Assembly: GCA_018340375.1 (NCBI GenBank)
Contig: JAFFJZ010000001.1
Coordinates: 57,776,001 to 57,840,000, forward strand
Length of the DNA: 64,000 nt
Reading direction: 5' to 3'
Source of the DNA: Gonatopus flavifemur
Taxonomy: Eukaryota; Arthropoda; Insecta; Hymenoptera; Dryinidae
Shown: positions 46,401 through 59,155 of the stretch, piece by piece
Position numbering within the stretch: position 1 is the first letter of the stretch
Layout of the letters: each line of letters starts with the position of its first letter
Made by a program: the position numbers and the translations under genes
Notes under the pieces: generated by a model
Told to the model about the DNA's origin: nothing
Database searches by the model: none
What the model saw: only the letters and a program-made list of their open reading frames with translations

Positions 46401-49360
46401 ACGTGTCCAATTTTTCAGGATATATCTCCGGTGTATTTACAATCTCATTTGGGTCAACGAGTACTATAATGTCGATCCACGAATTATTACTCAAATCTGC
46501 ATATTTCACATTCCTACACCCGATTTGATCTTTTGAATTTTTGAACCGAATCAAGAGTGATGTGATTTGGACGTACATGGTATGTAATATATGGAAAAGA
46601 ATCGAAAGATCGCAACGTCCAGCTTGTATCTAAACAGAATGAATAAAGCTCTGAGAGATTCATTGCGAGGGTTCTCGGATTCCATAATATAAACACACGC
46701 TTGAGATAAAACAATCAATGTTACATTGACCCCGTTTTATTATAATATATATCTGTATAAAGCTTCACTCTACACGATCGCGTGATGAGATTATGCCTAT
46801 AAAAACATCAACTGGGAGTATTATTCATAATCACGATAAGATTTAATAACGTGTTCGTATTTGCGTTCATAATCACTACAAAAGTTATACCATTCCATAG
46901 TATTCCAGGTCATAGCCTGAACAAATAACAGCTATTCGATGAATGAATTCAGAATTTTCACTCACCTTGAAAGTGTTTCTGTATTTAAAATTGTGTTTTG
47001 TTATGTTTTAAGCGAGGTCACGCAGACGCCAACGTTTCCAGATGCTAATACTTCTTTATTAAGAATTTTTTTCCCACGTTTATCTTATGCATGGTACACT
47101 CTGCGTAAGAAACACGTGTTGACAATAGCATACAAATTAAATTTCTCACAGCACTATCTAAAAATAGAGAGATGTGAATTGAAATTCTCGGCGTTATGAA
47201 GATCCAACAGATATCCTTGTTGAAAACTCAACACACGGATATCGTACACATTCGTGTATATTGGAAATTATTTTGGATGAAATGAATAGGAATGTTGTAA
47301 TCAACGTAACTTAGATTCTACCACTACACGTTGAATAACTGAATACGTAATTTTCCATCATTTTATTTTTCGGATTTCTAAAATCGCGATAGTGTATCTT
47401 ACACGGTATCTTAATGGAGTGCACATTAAACATCATTTATATATTTTATCCATTCATCGTTCTGTTTGTAATCTAATTACTGTAATTATGACCATGCATT
47501 ATAACGATAGGTTGCATTAAGTGTAATAAAGAGAACCATAAATGCCTAGCATTTACTAACATTCGGTACTGCAGAAAATGAACTAACATATGTACAGGTT
47601 AAGGAACGAGAATACCAAACGCTAATGCGACTTCAAAATTATTTACTAATTAAATACGAATTTGAATACAGTCGCAGAAAAACAAAGATATACGATAGAG
47701 ATTTTATCGTTGGATATTTCATTAAATCTTTCAATGATAGTAACTCTCGTACTCAAAAATATGTCTACGTCAAAGTGGACACAGTTATCATCTTGTGTTT
47801 GATCTCTTGATGAGTTGAATGCAAATTTATTGTCTGTAATTGAATTTGTAATAAAATCACAGGATATTCGATCTCTTCAATTGAATCCAGTCCTAGAAAT
47901 ACGTTAAAACAACTTATCTCACGTGTTCATTAACGATTTCAATAACATTGACTTTATCCTCGTTTAAAAAGACTTCCAAACAGGATTCAGTACGTTCGAA
48001 GCTTACACCGATGTCTGACATTACGATATGAAAATGCCCATGAGCGAGGTCGTACATTCGTTTGCTCATATACTTCATTAAAGACTATTAACAACAACGA
48101 CAAGGCAACATGGATATATTTACAAAGCTGAAACTCATTTAACAGGCGTGTGTGTCCGTTCCTTGTTAACGTTGCTTCACGTCAAGAAAAGAGGATACAA
48201 TTTTAGAAAGCAACCTATTATCATTTTCCTCCCTGTCATGGAGAGACCTGGTGTTTCATTATGCATAGATAAACATGCATGAAAGAATTCTTCTAATATC
48301 GTGAAATTCCGTCTCGTCACGTAACTATTTCCTTCATTCGATCCACGATTTTAATTAATCAAAAACGAATATCAAAGATCGCTATACATTTAATATTATT
48401 TCATAATAAACTCAGAATGATTCATCGCGTGGAAAAGATTTATAAATGATATTTGAAATATTCATCGATGACTCATAATCGCAAGAACATTATTGATTCA
48501 ACCAGTTTTTTGATGCGTATAATATTACAAATTTCATTCTTACGTGTTTTTCCAACATGAAACACAGTTTCCTGCTGAATCTACATTTAAATTGAACAAT
48601 TCTTTCGCGCAAACAATAACCATTTTGACTTTACAACCATCAATGAGTTTCTGGTGATGCCAACGGATAAGTTTATCTGTCTGTATATCCCCATTTCGCA
48701 AATGTATTATAAATTCAGTCTATGTCCTTGTGTGAGAAACAAATATTTAGGGACGAAGTAAACATGACGATGCAGTTGTTGAATTACGTTTTGTTCCCAA
48801 GGGAACGCCGTCCTCGTGCAAAGGGGTTGCTTTCGTTACAACGCAGCAACAACCCCTTAGGAAGACAACGTATGCCACTTTATGTAAGATTCTAAAGTTA
48901 AGAGAAGGTGAGAGTCAACAAACGTACAATTACACCGTTTCACTTTGTTTCGTTCATACAATTTATCCCTTTGTAAAATCAACAATTCGACGTAATGCAT
49001 CGAGAGTAATTGCTAAAATAGGGATTGTTATGGGAATTTTTAAATTTGGTTGGAGAAATTTTCGATCGAAGTATGAATTGTACTTGAAATATATATTATA
49101 CACCTAATTCCGCACGTACGATAAAAAGTTGAATTATATCTCTGCGGGAGGTTTAATTGCAAGTACAACAATCAATTTTTACTATAGTAAAATTCATCAT
49201 AATCATCGTTTATACATATTTAATAGACGAATAAGATATTACTTGAATTCATGATTTAAGAGCGACACGTAATCCATGATGAGACGATGATTTTAAGAAA
49301 AACTTATATGAAAAATTGAATTCTCATCATCGAAGCTGAGAAGTGGAACACTTGATCAGA
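43474..49360. other. AT-rich non-coding stretch
   Basis: No gene. There are very few open frames over about 2.3 kb (43740-46110). (TTC)5 lies at 45935-45951. 44440-44570 is more complex and GC-richer, with TTAATCCC (K50-homeodomain type) at 44458 and TATTCATGAAT near 44547. The hairpin at 48786-48870 is listed separately. Confidence 0.55.
48786..48870. other. GC-richer block with nested hairpins
   Basis: GTTCCC-AA-GGGAAC lies at 48793-48806. Then AAGGGGTTG (48821-48829) pairs with CAACCCCTT (48850-48858), with inner GTTGC/GCAAC and CGTT/AACG stems continuing to a two-base loop at 48838-48839. The stacked pairing makes a compact stem of about 38 nt with a small bulge. There is no gene nearby. 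It could be a structured RNA segment or a regulatory palindrome. Confidence 0.5.
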
Positions 49361-49565
49361 CATGGTGGGAGAAAGGTATCTAGCTGCGACAACTAAAATT
49401 GAGTTGCCCCGGCTGGCGTCAATGAAAGTTTACAACAATCTATTCAAGGGAAATAAAAAATTTAGCTGTGACAAATAAATTTCATTTGAGTCAACTAAAT
49501 TTTTACTTAAAGGGACTAAAATTCCTATAGCTGTTTAATATTCAGCTAAATCCTTTTTCTCAGTG
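49361..49565. mobile_element. MITE remnant with CACTGAGAAAAAGG-type end
   Basis: The right end reads TCCTTTTTCTCAGTG (49551-49565), reverse complement CACTGAGAAAAAGGA. The left end CATGGTGGGAGAAAGGTATC is a degenerate inverted match, and TAGCTG follows in both arms. Internal CAACTAAA and AACTAAATTTTT segments are oppositely oriented. The 205-bp element is non-coding. It resembles the ends at 40.2 and 16.0 kb, so these may be one family. Confidence 0.5.
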
Positions 49566-52558
49566 CAATTACGAATCTTGAATCATTTTTATTATGGTTC
49601 GTAAGGAATCATTAATTGAGGAAAGTTTCACATACCTGAATTTGGATTTACAAACACAATTATAAAGAATATGACAGAACCCCATTGGTTTTTGTTATAA
49701 CAGTGCAGATCGGGTGGGATTGGGTACAGTTAAAATAGGGCGAGTAGTTGAAACATCGCGAATAACTAACGATTGGCTCGCCATAGCTTAGATCGTTTAA
49801 AGGAAGCGGAGAGCTCCTCGCATGTAGAAACTTTTTCGCCAATTATTAGCCAATTATCAGTTATTCACGATGTTCCAGCAGTACCCAGTCTCCCCCTTTT
49901 TCATTCTTGACTTTAATTCTTGTTAACAAAATTGATATATCATTTATCCATTCCAAATGTACCCTTCTCGAAGTTTCTTTTTTGAATTCACCATATAAAA
50001 TGGTTTGACGGAAATTCCATAAGGGTTTGATAAAACCTTTGTTATAGATAATTGACGATTTAGAGAATGACTAGAGGGTGATCAAATTCATTACTAAGTA
50101 ATCCGTGTGAATTTGTTGGAAAGTCAATTTAAGTTGACGAATTATTTCCTCTTCGTGCATGAATTATAGATTTGAAATTCGATCTGTTTATCATATCAAC
50201 GTTAAGAGTCAATGGAATGTTTATCAACTATAGGCGTAAAATCATATTTGTAAAGAGTTCACAAAGAAAATGTGAAGAACTTCACACGGTTATATTCTTG
50301 AATTGTACTCACTTATTGTACGACGTTCATTTTAAATCTCTCTGTTTAACTTCTAACCGCATACACATTGTATTTCAAATGTATGGTGAATGAATGTTGT
50401 GAAACTCTTGAATTCCTATCAATGAAGAAATAAACGGAAACAATATTACGCACAATGAGCAACTACAAGAAACTCTTTGAAACATAAGAAACGTGCATTA
50501 TTTCTATTCATGTCACATTCCACTCAAGTAAGTAGTACCACATAAACTTGCAAGTATTTTCACAAGTAATTCACACAGAACATCTAAAGAGATAGCAATG
50601 CTGTCCTAATAGTACACGTTCACCACGAAGAATCTACATTTCAAGTGGAAAAGAAGTAATAAACCAGGACACGTAACGAACGATCCGATGAAGTAATCTC
50701 AACTTTGAATATACGGATATTATTAAAATTCAATACTGTCAAAAATACATGGAATTTTAATGAAAATCGATGTGAGTCTTGAAGAAACAAAAGATGACCT
50801 TTTTTTCGGGATTCCACCATCACTCATTCTATGCAAAAGTATTATGTTAATGTAGATAGAACAATGTAACAATAGAACGCCTTGACGCAACAATAATGGA
50901 AATAATAACCACATAATGTGGTTGTAACATATGGTTTTCAAAGAATAATTGAAAAAATTCATAAACGTTGGGCATCATTTTTGAACACAAAATCATTTTA
51001 TGAATGAAAACAAAAAAGCAAATTAATATTTCCTACTACGAAATTCAATTGTCGACGTTACATTACGTTAAAGAATATTGTCATAAATATTCAATGTTTC
51101 GTATACAAACTCGTTAACAGTACCTTGCTCGTTTTTTGAAATAACCAATCAAACTAAAAGGTTCGTGATTTTGTTTGATCGCAACACAGTGATATGAAAT
51201 CCAGTCAGATTTTGGAAGCGCACCAGGTCAGACTTATATACCGTGTCTCCATATCTGTAGATACAAACTGAAAGTTTTTCGTGACATTTGCATACATGCA
51301 TATAAAGTCATATCATGTATATGCAAATAATACACCAAATCGGAATGTACAGTTGCAGATTACTTGGACGATTACTTTGAAACACCACGGAACAAGTAAA
51401 TTATACGTAAATTCGTGGCATAGCGTCGTTCTGGCATCGGTCTAAGTATTATAAAAGATAAAATGATATGGAATCTATTGAATCCGAATATTAATAATAA
51501 AAGTACATTATCGCTCGAAATGTGTATCAAGCTTTATTCGTCCTCATTTCCATCGACTCGACAATTTAGCGATTGAGCATCAATTAAACGTAAATTCACT
51601 ACTCGACTCGCCATTCGTGCAGCTGTTTTTCTTTTCATTTTCTCTTTCTTTTTTTTTTTCGTTCATTTCTTTATACGAGTACGAGATTCAAAACGGCCAC
51701 AACATTTGTTCGTCTGATTGAACCAGCTGACTGTATTCGTGACGAGGAAACGCGTAGAAGGAGGAACAATTTGTTTTTATCGGTCCTTTGTTTCTCTTTT
51801 CCGGCGTTACCCCTTTTGGCCCTCTTCTCCTCCTCTTCGCAACCCCTCGCCGCAAAACTGCGCGTCAACAGCTCGCAAACACCGCGATTTTAACGCAAAG
51901 CGCGTTAATTCGAGCGTGACTATCTACGTAAATTTTTCTCTTGTTGCCGATTGTGTTCCATCGTTGAAACGGTCAACTGTGAACACAAAATGATGGTCCG
52001 TTTGTCGGTCTCTCCTGGCTATGTCTTTGATATAACAAAACGATACTCGTAGTACTCTCTAATGTTCGTCCATTTGTAGATTAATGATGGCGAGATAAAA
52101 CCGGGAATGTTTCAACAAAAATCGTTCCAAGTAGAATTTCATACTTTTACGGCAAATAGCATAACGGATGTTCATCAAAACACACACATACACGCACATT
52201 ATCATTGCTCTTTTCCTTTTTTTTTCCCATGTAATGTACATATTATACGTTGGACACGATACTCGGAGAAAAGAAAAAAGCACCAGATATTTGCTGACCG
52301 ACCGGTTTAATGAGCATCGTCTTCTTTTCCTATACTGCCTTTCCCGACAACACATACACACTTCTTTCTGCCCAACAAAATAACCTGTGTTTCTACTTAC
52401 TCTGTCCCGTATATGTAAGCTTCTTGCCTCAGCCATATTTCCGGCTTTAGCACTTCACATCGCTGACCCTTGTCGACCCGGATCGTTAAGATGATGGAAA
52501 CTCTATCTTTGATGATTCTCCTTATCTAACCTGTGTAATCTACTACCGGATAGTCATA
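49566..52558. other. AT-rich non-coding stretch
   Basis: No gene. A pyrimidine tract lies at 51630-51670. Overlapping frames at 51671-52436 on both strands are unrecognised. Confidence 0.45.
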
Positions 52559-52600
52559 ATCGTCAGCATTGTCAGACGGAGATGATCTTTACGGAGCGCT

Positions 52601-52816
52601 ATGACCATTACACGCCGTGCAATTATTAATACGAATTCCGAAGATGGGTGGAGGTTCAATTCGGTTAACCCCAAGCAACCTCGTCTAATAAAATATAATG
52701 GAGTAAGAATACCTAAACCTCCGATGGACGTGTATAGTAGCATTCCAAAGAAACAACGTACATATGTGTGTGTGTATACGTTGCTTAGCGGTGAAATGAT
52801 CTCTATTCCTCCGTAA
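52601..52816 (+). CDS. uncertain 71-codon open frame of ordinary composition
   Basis: ATG at 52601 opens 71 codons to TAA at 52814-52816, with an in-frame stop at 52583-52585. The peptide reads as ordinary hydrophilic protein (NSEDGWRFNSVNPKQPRL, then VRIPKPPMDVYSSIPKKQR). I know no matching family. A second frame starting at ATG 52582 (MIFTERYDHYTPCNY) is also open for 15 codons. The opposite strand is open for 99 codons, so low stop density may explain all of it. Confidence 0.13.
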   Translation: MTITRRAIINTNSEDGWRFNSVNPKQPRLIKYNGVRIPKPPMDVYSSIPKKQRTYVCVYTLLSGEMISIPP

Positions 52817-53272
52817 AATAGTGGCAGGGTTAATGGATCCATTTTACCAGTGACCTAACTTTGATGAACGAGGGAACGTAAGTATAAATCGTGCGTGTAA
52901 GGTGATTTCCCTGATGTCTCTCAAATAAATCCGAGGAATGAGATCAGCTTGTTATTCTTAGTCGATTCTATTGTATCGTTTTATCCGAGTATACTGAAAA
53001 CAAGACTCTTTCTTCTATTATCGAACTCTTTGAATGTCACAATGTTTTATGTAATGAATGTAATAATTCATCATCATTTAATAATGAGTCGTAATAATTC
53101 ATGGGAGTAACGATGACATCACCAGAACCAAAGGCAAAATAACGAGAGAAGAAAAGTGACATTTCAAGAGCTGTTTGAAGGGGGAAGACTTTGTATCCCA
53201 TAGATATTTATCATAAGAGAAACAAGTTGAAGTCTATCAGTCCTTTTCACGCGTTGAAAGACAATTTGGCAC

Positions 53273-53960
53273 TCAAAGATTCCCGTACGCAGGATCTTCG
53301 GTACAATAGCATGCCCCTATTATGTAGGGACCAGGGTAAGCAAGAGCGGAAGTGAAGCGAGGACGAGGACAGAAAAGAAGGTTGTGCCATCGAAGGTTAA
53401 CAATGCCACCATTCCCGCGACCGCGGTGTCTACAATAGCATCTTTTCGCATCACTCACATTGCTGGCCCATTGTACCGTCAAACCATTGTTTCTCGTCCC
53501 ATTGCACAGCCAGCGGGCCGAGGTGGAGCAAGGTATCACATCCAGGGGGATGTGGGAGGAGGGTGGGATCGAACGAGGTGGAGAGAAATACGCGCCAGAG
53601 TATCGTCGTTGTCGTCTCGTGTACCAACCGAGTCGTGTTCGAGACAAAAGAGTTACGTCAGTCCCATTCACCGAAAACTCCTTTGTGCATTCGGATATTC
53701 TCATTCTAATGCCACAGTAGCGAGTAGCGGAGAGGGAATGCGATAGTATAACTGTATCGGTAGTGGTAAACGTGTACCTATATAGCCGTAGTAGTACAAC
53801 TTGGTTGAGCGATGTGTTACGAAGCCCCCAAGCTGAGCCGAGTCACTCAGTCATTCAAGCATCGTGTGTGCTCCATTTAAGGTTTTAAACGCGGTCGGAG
53901 AAGCAACTGGAAAGGTTCCTTCTCTACGGTTTTAATGTCTTTTTTCCCTGACGACCGACA
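53273..53960. other. GC-rich, CpG-containing island
   Basis: This is the longest GC-rich stretch in the window, open on both strands (143 codons minus at 53273-53704; 120 plus at 53384-53746). The predicted proteins show no domain, and opposite-strand openness points to composition rather than coding. An initiator-like CTCAGTC occurs at about 53847. It could be a promoter-proximal or conserved regulatory island; no exon is convincing. Confidence 0.35.
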
Positions 53961-56900
53961 TTCAAACTCCCGACCACCAGTCCCGGAAAATTAGAGTTAC
54001 GCTATAAACGTTGACAACAGACGTTTTGTTTTCCATCGAGTTATGACAAAGATAAACGAAGAAAATTTCAAAATGAGTATGATTGAGTTGATAATAATGA
54101 TCGCTGATGAAAGATACAATACGAATTATCTGTTATTCAATGAACAAGGAAACATATAGCGAGATATAGCTAGTTGTGGAAAAGATAACTTATCAACAGT
54201 AGAATTAGATTGAACCAGTCAGTCAGGTCTTCGACATGATCATGTGGAAAAATTGTCCAGAGAACAAGTAGCGGTAATAGAAATTGAAGAGGAGCAAGCA
54301 GCAATTGGGTAAAAAGCAAGATGAGAGTGCTTCACGTCACCTTTGATCTTTGACTACATGGTAGAAGCAATAAACGAGTCGAAGGAAAAAAGTCAGGTGG
54401 GAATGTGCGAGGGGGAAAACTTGTACGTGTTAAGACTCGTGAACAATATAATATTACTGGCATGGAAAATTTCAGACTCAGAAATTCAGTCACACGTAAA
54501 TCATGCACAAGAGAACACGAAAATGAACCAATATCTAATTGCGGTAGAAAAACGAAAGTTACGAACAAGATGTTTATCATTCACCGTTTTATACAATTTA
54601 TATAGAATTTTGATGTAAAATTTATGTAAAGCATACGAACACCGCATATAGACCGTATACAATTTTTATATAAATCCTTCCAACTTTTTATTGAATTTAG
54701 TGATATTTATAATACGTATGATCGAATTCATGATATATCTAACGTATTGTATTAAAAATTTTGGTTCTAGTTTGAAAACACAAATATTCTTCTCATTGCA
54801 AAAAAAAGTGAGAAAGTTGTTTGTTATCTGGTGGAAGTTCAAGTCCAGACACGTAGGAGGAATTTCCGGAATGCTTGGTAAAACTGAATATCATTTTATT
54901 GGATAAAACAGTTGATAAATGATAAAATACCCAGTCCGAGTACAAGAATAAAAATGAAGCAGATAGAGTGAGAGCCGAACTTGGAATATAGAATAAGATA
55001 AACAAGATTATACCTATTATGATTCAATTGAAATGAAAGTGATGATAACATTATCGTTATGTTACATTGACGCACACGCGTACACTTTGAATTAAAATGC
55101 AAGAAATTTTTAATGAACATCTGCTATTCTTAGAACGCGTATGCAACTACATAATCAAATAAATTCATATATTCCATGCATGATTTTTTCTCCATACATT
55201 GAAGAGACGATGGTTCGGGTGTACACGATATTCGTATGCAATGAATGAATGAGCCTATCTATCTGGTGCGTGTATTGCATTGGCGAAGATTCGACTTCGA
55301 AGAAACACTCGACAAGGAATGTATGCTGCGTGGGTAACGGTAAGAATTCGATTCGGATAAAAGTAGAAATCCAATAACCATCTTTCTTTTTCTGTATGAG
55401 AATAGCACATTCTAGTTGAAAATTTAACGAGGAGACCTCATCGGTGTGTTGTGTCTTCTATGACGATCGGAAGACAATGAAAGGAAGATAATCTCGTTTA
55501 ACTAGGACAATCAATAATTCAAAACCAAAGTTTTATATTTCGTATGAAGCTATGAGGATAACCCACCGAGGCAGCTGAAATTTAATTGTCCCAGTTAAAC
55601 TTTTCATTAAGAGGATCTGATTCTAAGTTGCGATACAACCGTCTACTCATTTTCTTTTACTGTGACTCGATCGAGTTATTTTTACCAGTTTTGTGAGAAC
55701 GAATATACTCAAACTTAAGTATGAATTATCAATTTCCAAGAAGCGTAATGAATAGTTCTTGTTACAAGATTTGCAAGAAATTCAATTTCCTTTTCGAAAA
55801 TATATGCAAAAAGTTGATCTTTTTTTATCTCTGGTTACTTTATATATATGTTATTCTTCGTTTACGAAGGGAAAGTTCTGTTAACGTGTAGACAGTACAG
55901 TAAAAGAGAATTTGTGAATGCAGAAGCATTTTCCTCGATGTCACTACAACAGAAAAACTATTCTTCTTCATCGTATAGATAATTTTGTCTATGTACATCA
56001 AAAATTCAATATCTCGAAAATAATTTTCTACACGACAAGGATAAAGGGTAGGGTAAAAAGATATAAATCACTTAAATTCGTTGGATGTGAGAATAGAAAG
56101 CGATAATTATTGTTTCAAAGTATTCGCGAACCCTATGACGGCACGAAATAAGTTTCTTTCAAATTATTTTATTATTTTCATGCAGCAAATTTGATATCCG
56201 GTCCGTCAAAAAATTTATGATGAATTTGAATAGAACGTATAACAGCAACCGCGCTAGCCCCGGCTCCAGCTCCAGTTACACGATATCAATGCATATTCAT
56301 GCCACGTAAATGGTCATGCGATCAAATAATTCCAACGATTCAACATTTGTTCATCAAATTACCAAATGTTCGGAATGTAAAAATATTCCATAGAACCGCG
56401 ACGTTCAAATTTTATTATCGCTCACGCAACCGTAGTCGAATTTTTTTAAAATTTCTCCCTTCTCTATATACCGTATTATCTAGCATTGAATATCATTATC
56501 CATTGTGTCGTTAAAGTAAACTGGAATTTGATAAAAACTGCAGAATGATAAGAAGGAAACATCCGGTACAAACAGTTACGTATACGTATGTGTGTTTAAG
56601 GTGCTATATGTATCACCTAAAAAACACTCCCTGAGCTGACGATCAATTAGGCACAATGCCAAAGTATTACAACACATCGTGGAGACTAAGGCAAAAATGT
56701 TGAGCAGGTCAACGTCGTTTGGGTGCCAAGATTTCCTACTAGCAACAAATCTGGAATGCGGAATAACACGATAGTAATTTTACGTGGAATGTCTTTGTTT
56801 CCTCAAGAATTTTTGTATAAATAATATTGAATCAATAAAATTTGAAGGTAGTTGAATATAAACAGAAATTAAATTGTCGATATCTGGTTGTTTTTAAATT

Positions 56901-58204
56901 ATTGAAACTGTTCAAATATTTTTTTTAAAAATGTTGAGAAGTGAATTTTCAATTCGTTGAAGGATATCGAATTTCCCCCATGATATTCCGCGAATCTGGT
57001 ATAAAATGAACGAATAATAACATCGATATCAGGGAAGAATTTCCTACCATGGTTCACTATTTTGAAGATTTTGAATGAATAATCGAATGAGAATACTAAT
57101 AAATAATATCAGTATTGTTATTTAAAACTGATTCTAGTATCATCAGATTCCGTCCAAGAACGGCATTCCATTGATGGAATTATTGATGGTAAGTCTCAGA
57201 AAGCTGTGGCTCAGAAGATGTTGATTTATTAAATAAATTCCCTTCTTGCGAAATAATGTATTCGATAATGTATAATGGTGACCAATATGAATATATGAAT
57301 GTAAAAGAATAGGTATTATTTAATCTTGTTTGTTTCTTGATTCTGAAGAATTTACTTCCGCAACATGAAAATATGCTGAAAGGTTGTAATTTTTAATAAA
57401 TAATAAAAACGATTAGCTTTCGGAAATGCGGAAGAAATCAAGTAATGACCAATCGAATTTCACATTCAAATATACAGTTTTTCAAATGAACGAATGACAC
57501 AAGCAGATTCAGATGCAATCAACAACATTCGAATCTCTCATCATTCATACATTTATGATTTGTTGAATTGCCAAGAGCACACGCGACCAACGAAACCAAA
57601 TTTTTTCTCGTCATCCACAGTAACCGCACTCAACGGTGCTTAATAACTTCGTTCATCTAACGAAAATTGCTCCCTCCGATATAGCTAGAGGCTAGTTGAC
57701 AACCAATTTCATCCCTCAATGATTGATTGATTTTTATATCGGATACAAAAGGATCTAGACCTCCCAAGCTCAAATTCGGGTCCAAATGAACCCAATGCTT
57801 GCCAGTGCCTTGTTAAAAAATCTCAACAATAATAAGAGGAATGTAAAAGAAAGAGGTAGGGAAACACGGACTTTTATCGTGACTCAAGAGCGCGAATCAA
57901 CGCACATTCCATTCACCTTACGAGATACGTGTGTAATAATATACTTAACGTATTCCAAATCACCCTGATAATGAAAACAGGTTATTACAATCAGAGAATT
58001 AAATGCCGCAATAATCAGTTACGTGTTATTCACAAGCGTGAAGAAAAGAATGGCACGACATGTGGAATTTTCTACCATAAAATATCTAACACGAGTACCG
58101 TTCCCTTCCTTTCATTCTTTCTTCCGACTCTCTCTGACTCGATGCACGAGCTTCGTAAACAAACAGGACGTAGTGTGAGGGGTATACGCTCGAGCGCGTC
58201 CCTG
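53961..58204. other. AT-rich non-coding stretch
   Basis: No recognisable gene or repeat beyond short A/T runs and a GGCTCCAGCTCCAG stretch near 56260-56275. Confidence 0.5.
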
Positions 58205-58212
58205 TACGTATA

Positions 58213-58262
58213 CGTACACACACAAACACACGCACGAGTGTCTCTCTCTCTCTCTCTCTCTT
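58213..58262. repeat. (CA)n plus (TC)n compound microsatellite
   Basis: An imperfect CA tract (58216-58235) is followed by ten TC units (58241-58260). The opposite strand gives an Arg-Glu alternation, so both minus-strand frames here are spurious. Confidence 0.9.
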
Positions 58263-58690
58263 TCTCACAGACAACACACAAGCACATCTAATACTCACCA
58301 TTCTCTTGGCCCAAGGTCGTTTCGTTATAACGGCCCCTCGGCATATCGGTAATCAATTTAGATAAGTGCCGTTGAGCTCAAGTCTCAGGATAGAAGGTAT
58401 GAAGAATATAATAATATACCTATGTTGACGCGAGTTTCAACAACACTTTCTTATTACTCTGAAAAATTATGTGTTGAGGTGAGAAAATTAATCTCGGCAC
58501 TGGATTTTTCATTTTATCTTAAATACTTAATTCCTTGTGGTATTGTTATCTTGTACCATTAATGAGATGGATGTCATTCGGATGGTTTATTGGTACTTAA
58601 ATAATGATTTTTGGAGTTTGGTACTACATGTGTTCCGCAATTCGAATCTCTTTTAAAGAAAAATCCTCCCCCTCCCTAAATTTAAACCCG

Positions 58691-59155
58691 TGAAATCTCA
58701 CTATTTCTGCAGTTGATAGTTGACCACTGAATGGAATTAGTGAGTCAAATTTAGAGAGCCCACTTCTAAGAATCTCTCACAAAGTGCATTTTTCAAGCAT
58801 AATTATAAATGACATTTTCTCCAGGAGAAAATATTCTATTGAATCCCATTACGACTGATGAAATTTCTGATTGAATATTATTGAATTTCATTAAAACCTA
58901 TTCATTTCCCCATCCTCTCCGAATTCAAATAAGTAAAATCTCATGATTTCTGCAGTTAAAAGTCGACTACTGTACGAAATCAGTGAGATAGCAAGGAATA
59001 GTCACTGTTTATGCAGTTGGAGTTCCTCCTCACGGATTAAATCAGTGACATTCCACTGCAGGGATGAGTGAATATTCACTGATTTTGCACTGTATATGAA
59101 CTGATTCGCAGTAGTCGACTTTTCACTGCAATCAGTGAGATTTCACTGTTTTCAA
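58691..59155. repeat. cluster of palindrome-rich repeat units (TGCAGT / AGTCGACT / AGTGAATATTCACT)
   Basis: A unit beginning AAATCTCA and continuing TTTCTGCAGTT and GACYACTG occurs at 58694-58728 and again at 58936-58972, about 241 bases apart in direct orientation. A third, inverted copy lies at 59109-59150: AAAAGTCGACTACTG at 58958-58972 is exactly complementary to 59109-59123. Inside are the perfect 14-bp palindrome AGTGAATATTCACT (59067-59080) and several CAGTGAGAT/ATTTCACTG dyads. A 19-bp odd palindrome, ATTTTCTCC-A-GGAGAAAAT, lies at 58814-58832 between the direct copies. It is non-coding, and related dyads occur at 39.6-39.8 kb. Confidence 0.65.

Noticed and set aside
53273..53746. 143-codon minus and 120-codon plus frames
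   Set aside because: Both strands are open because the island is GC-rich; neither protein shows a domain or splice support.
58072..58301. Two minus-strand frames with Arg-Glu runs
   Set aside because: Translation of a (TC)n microsatellite.
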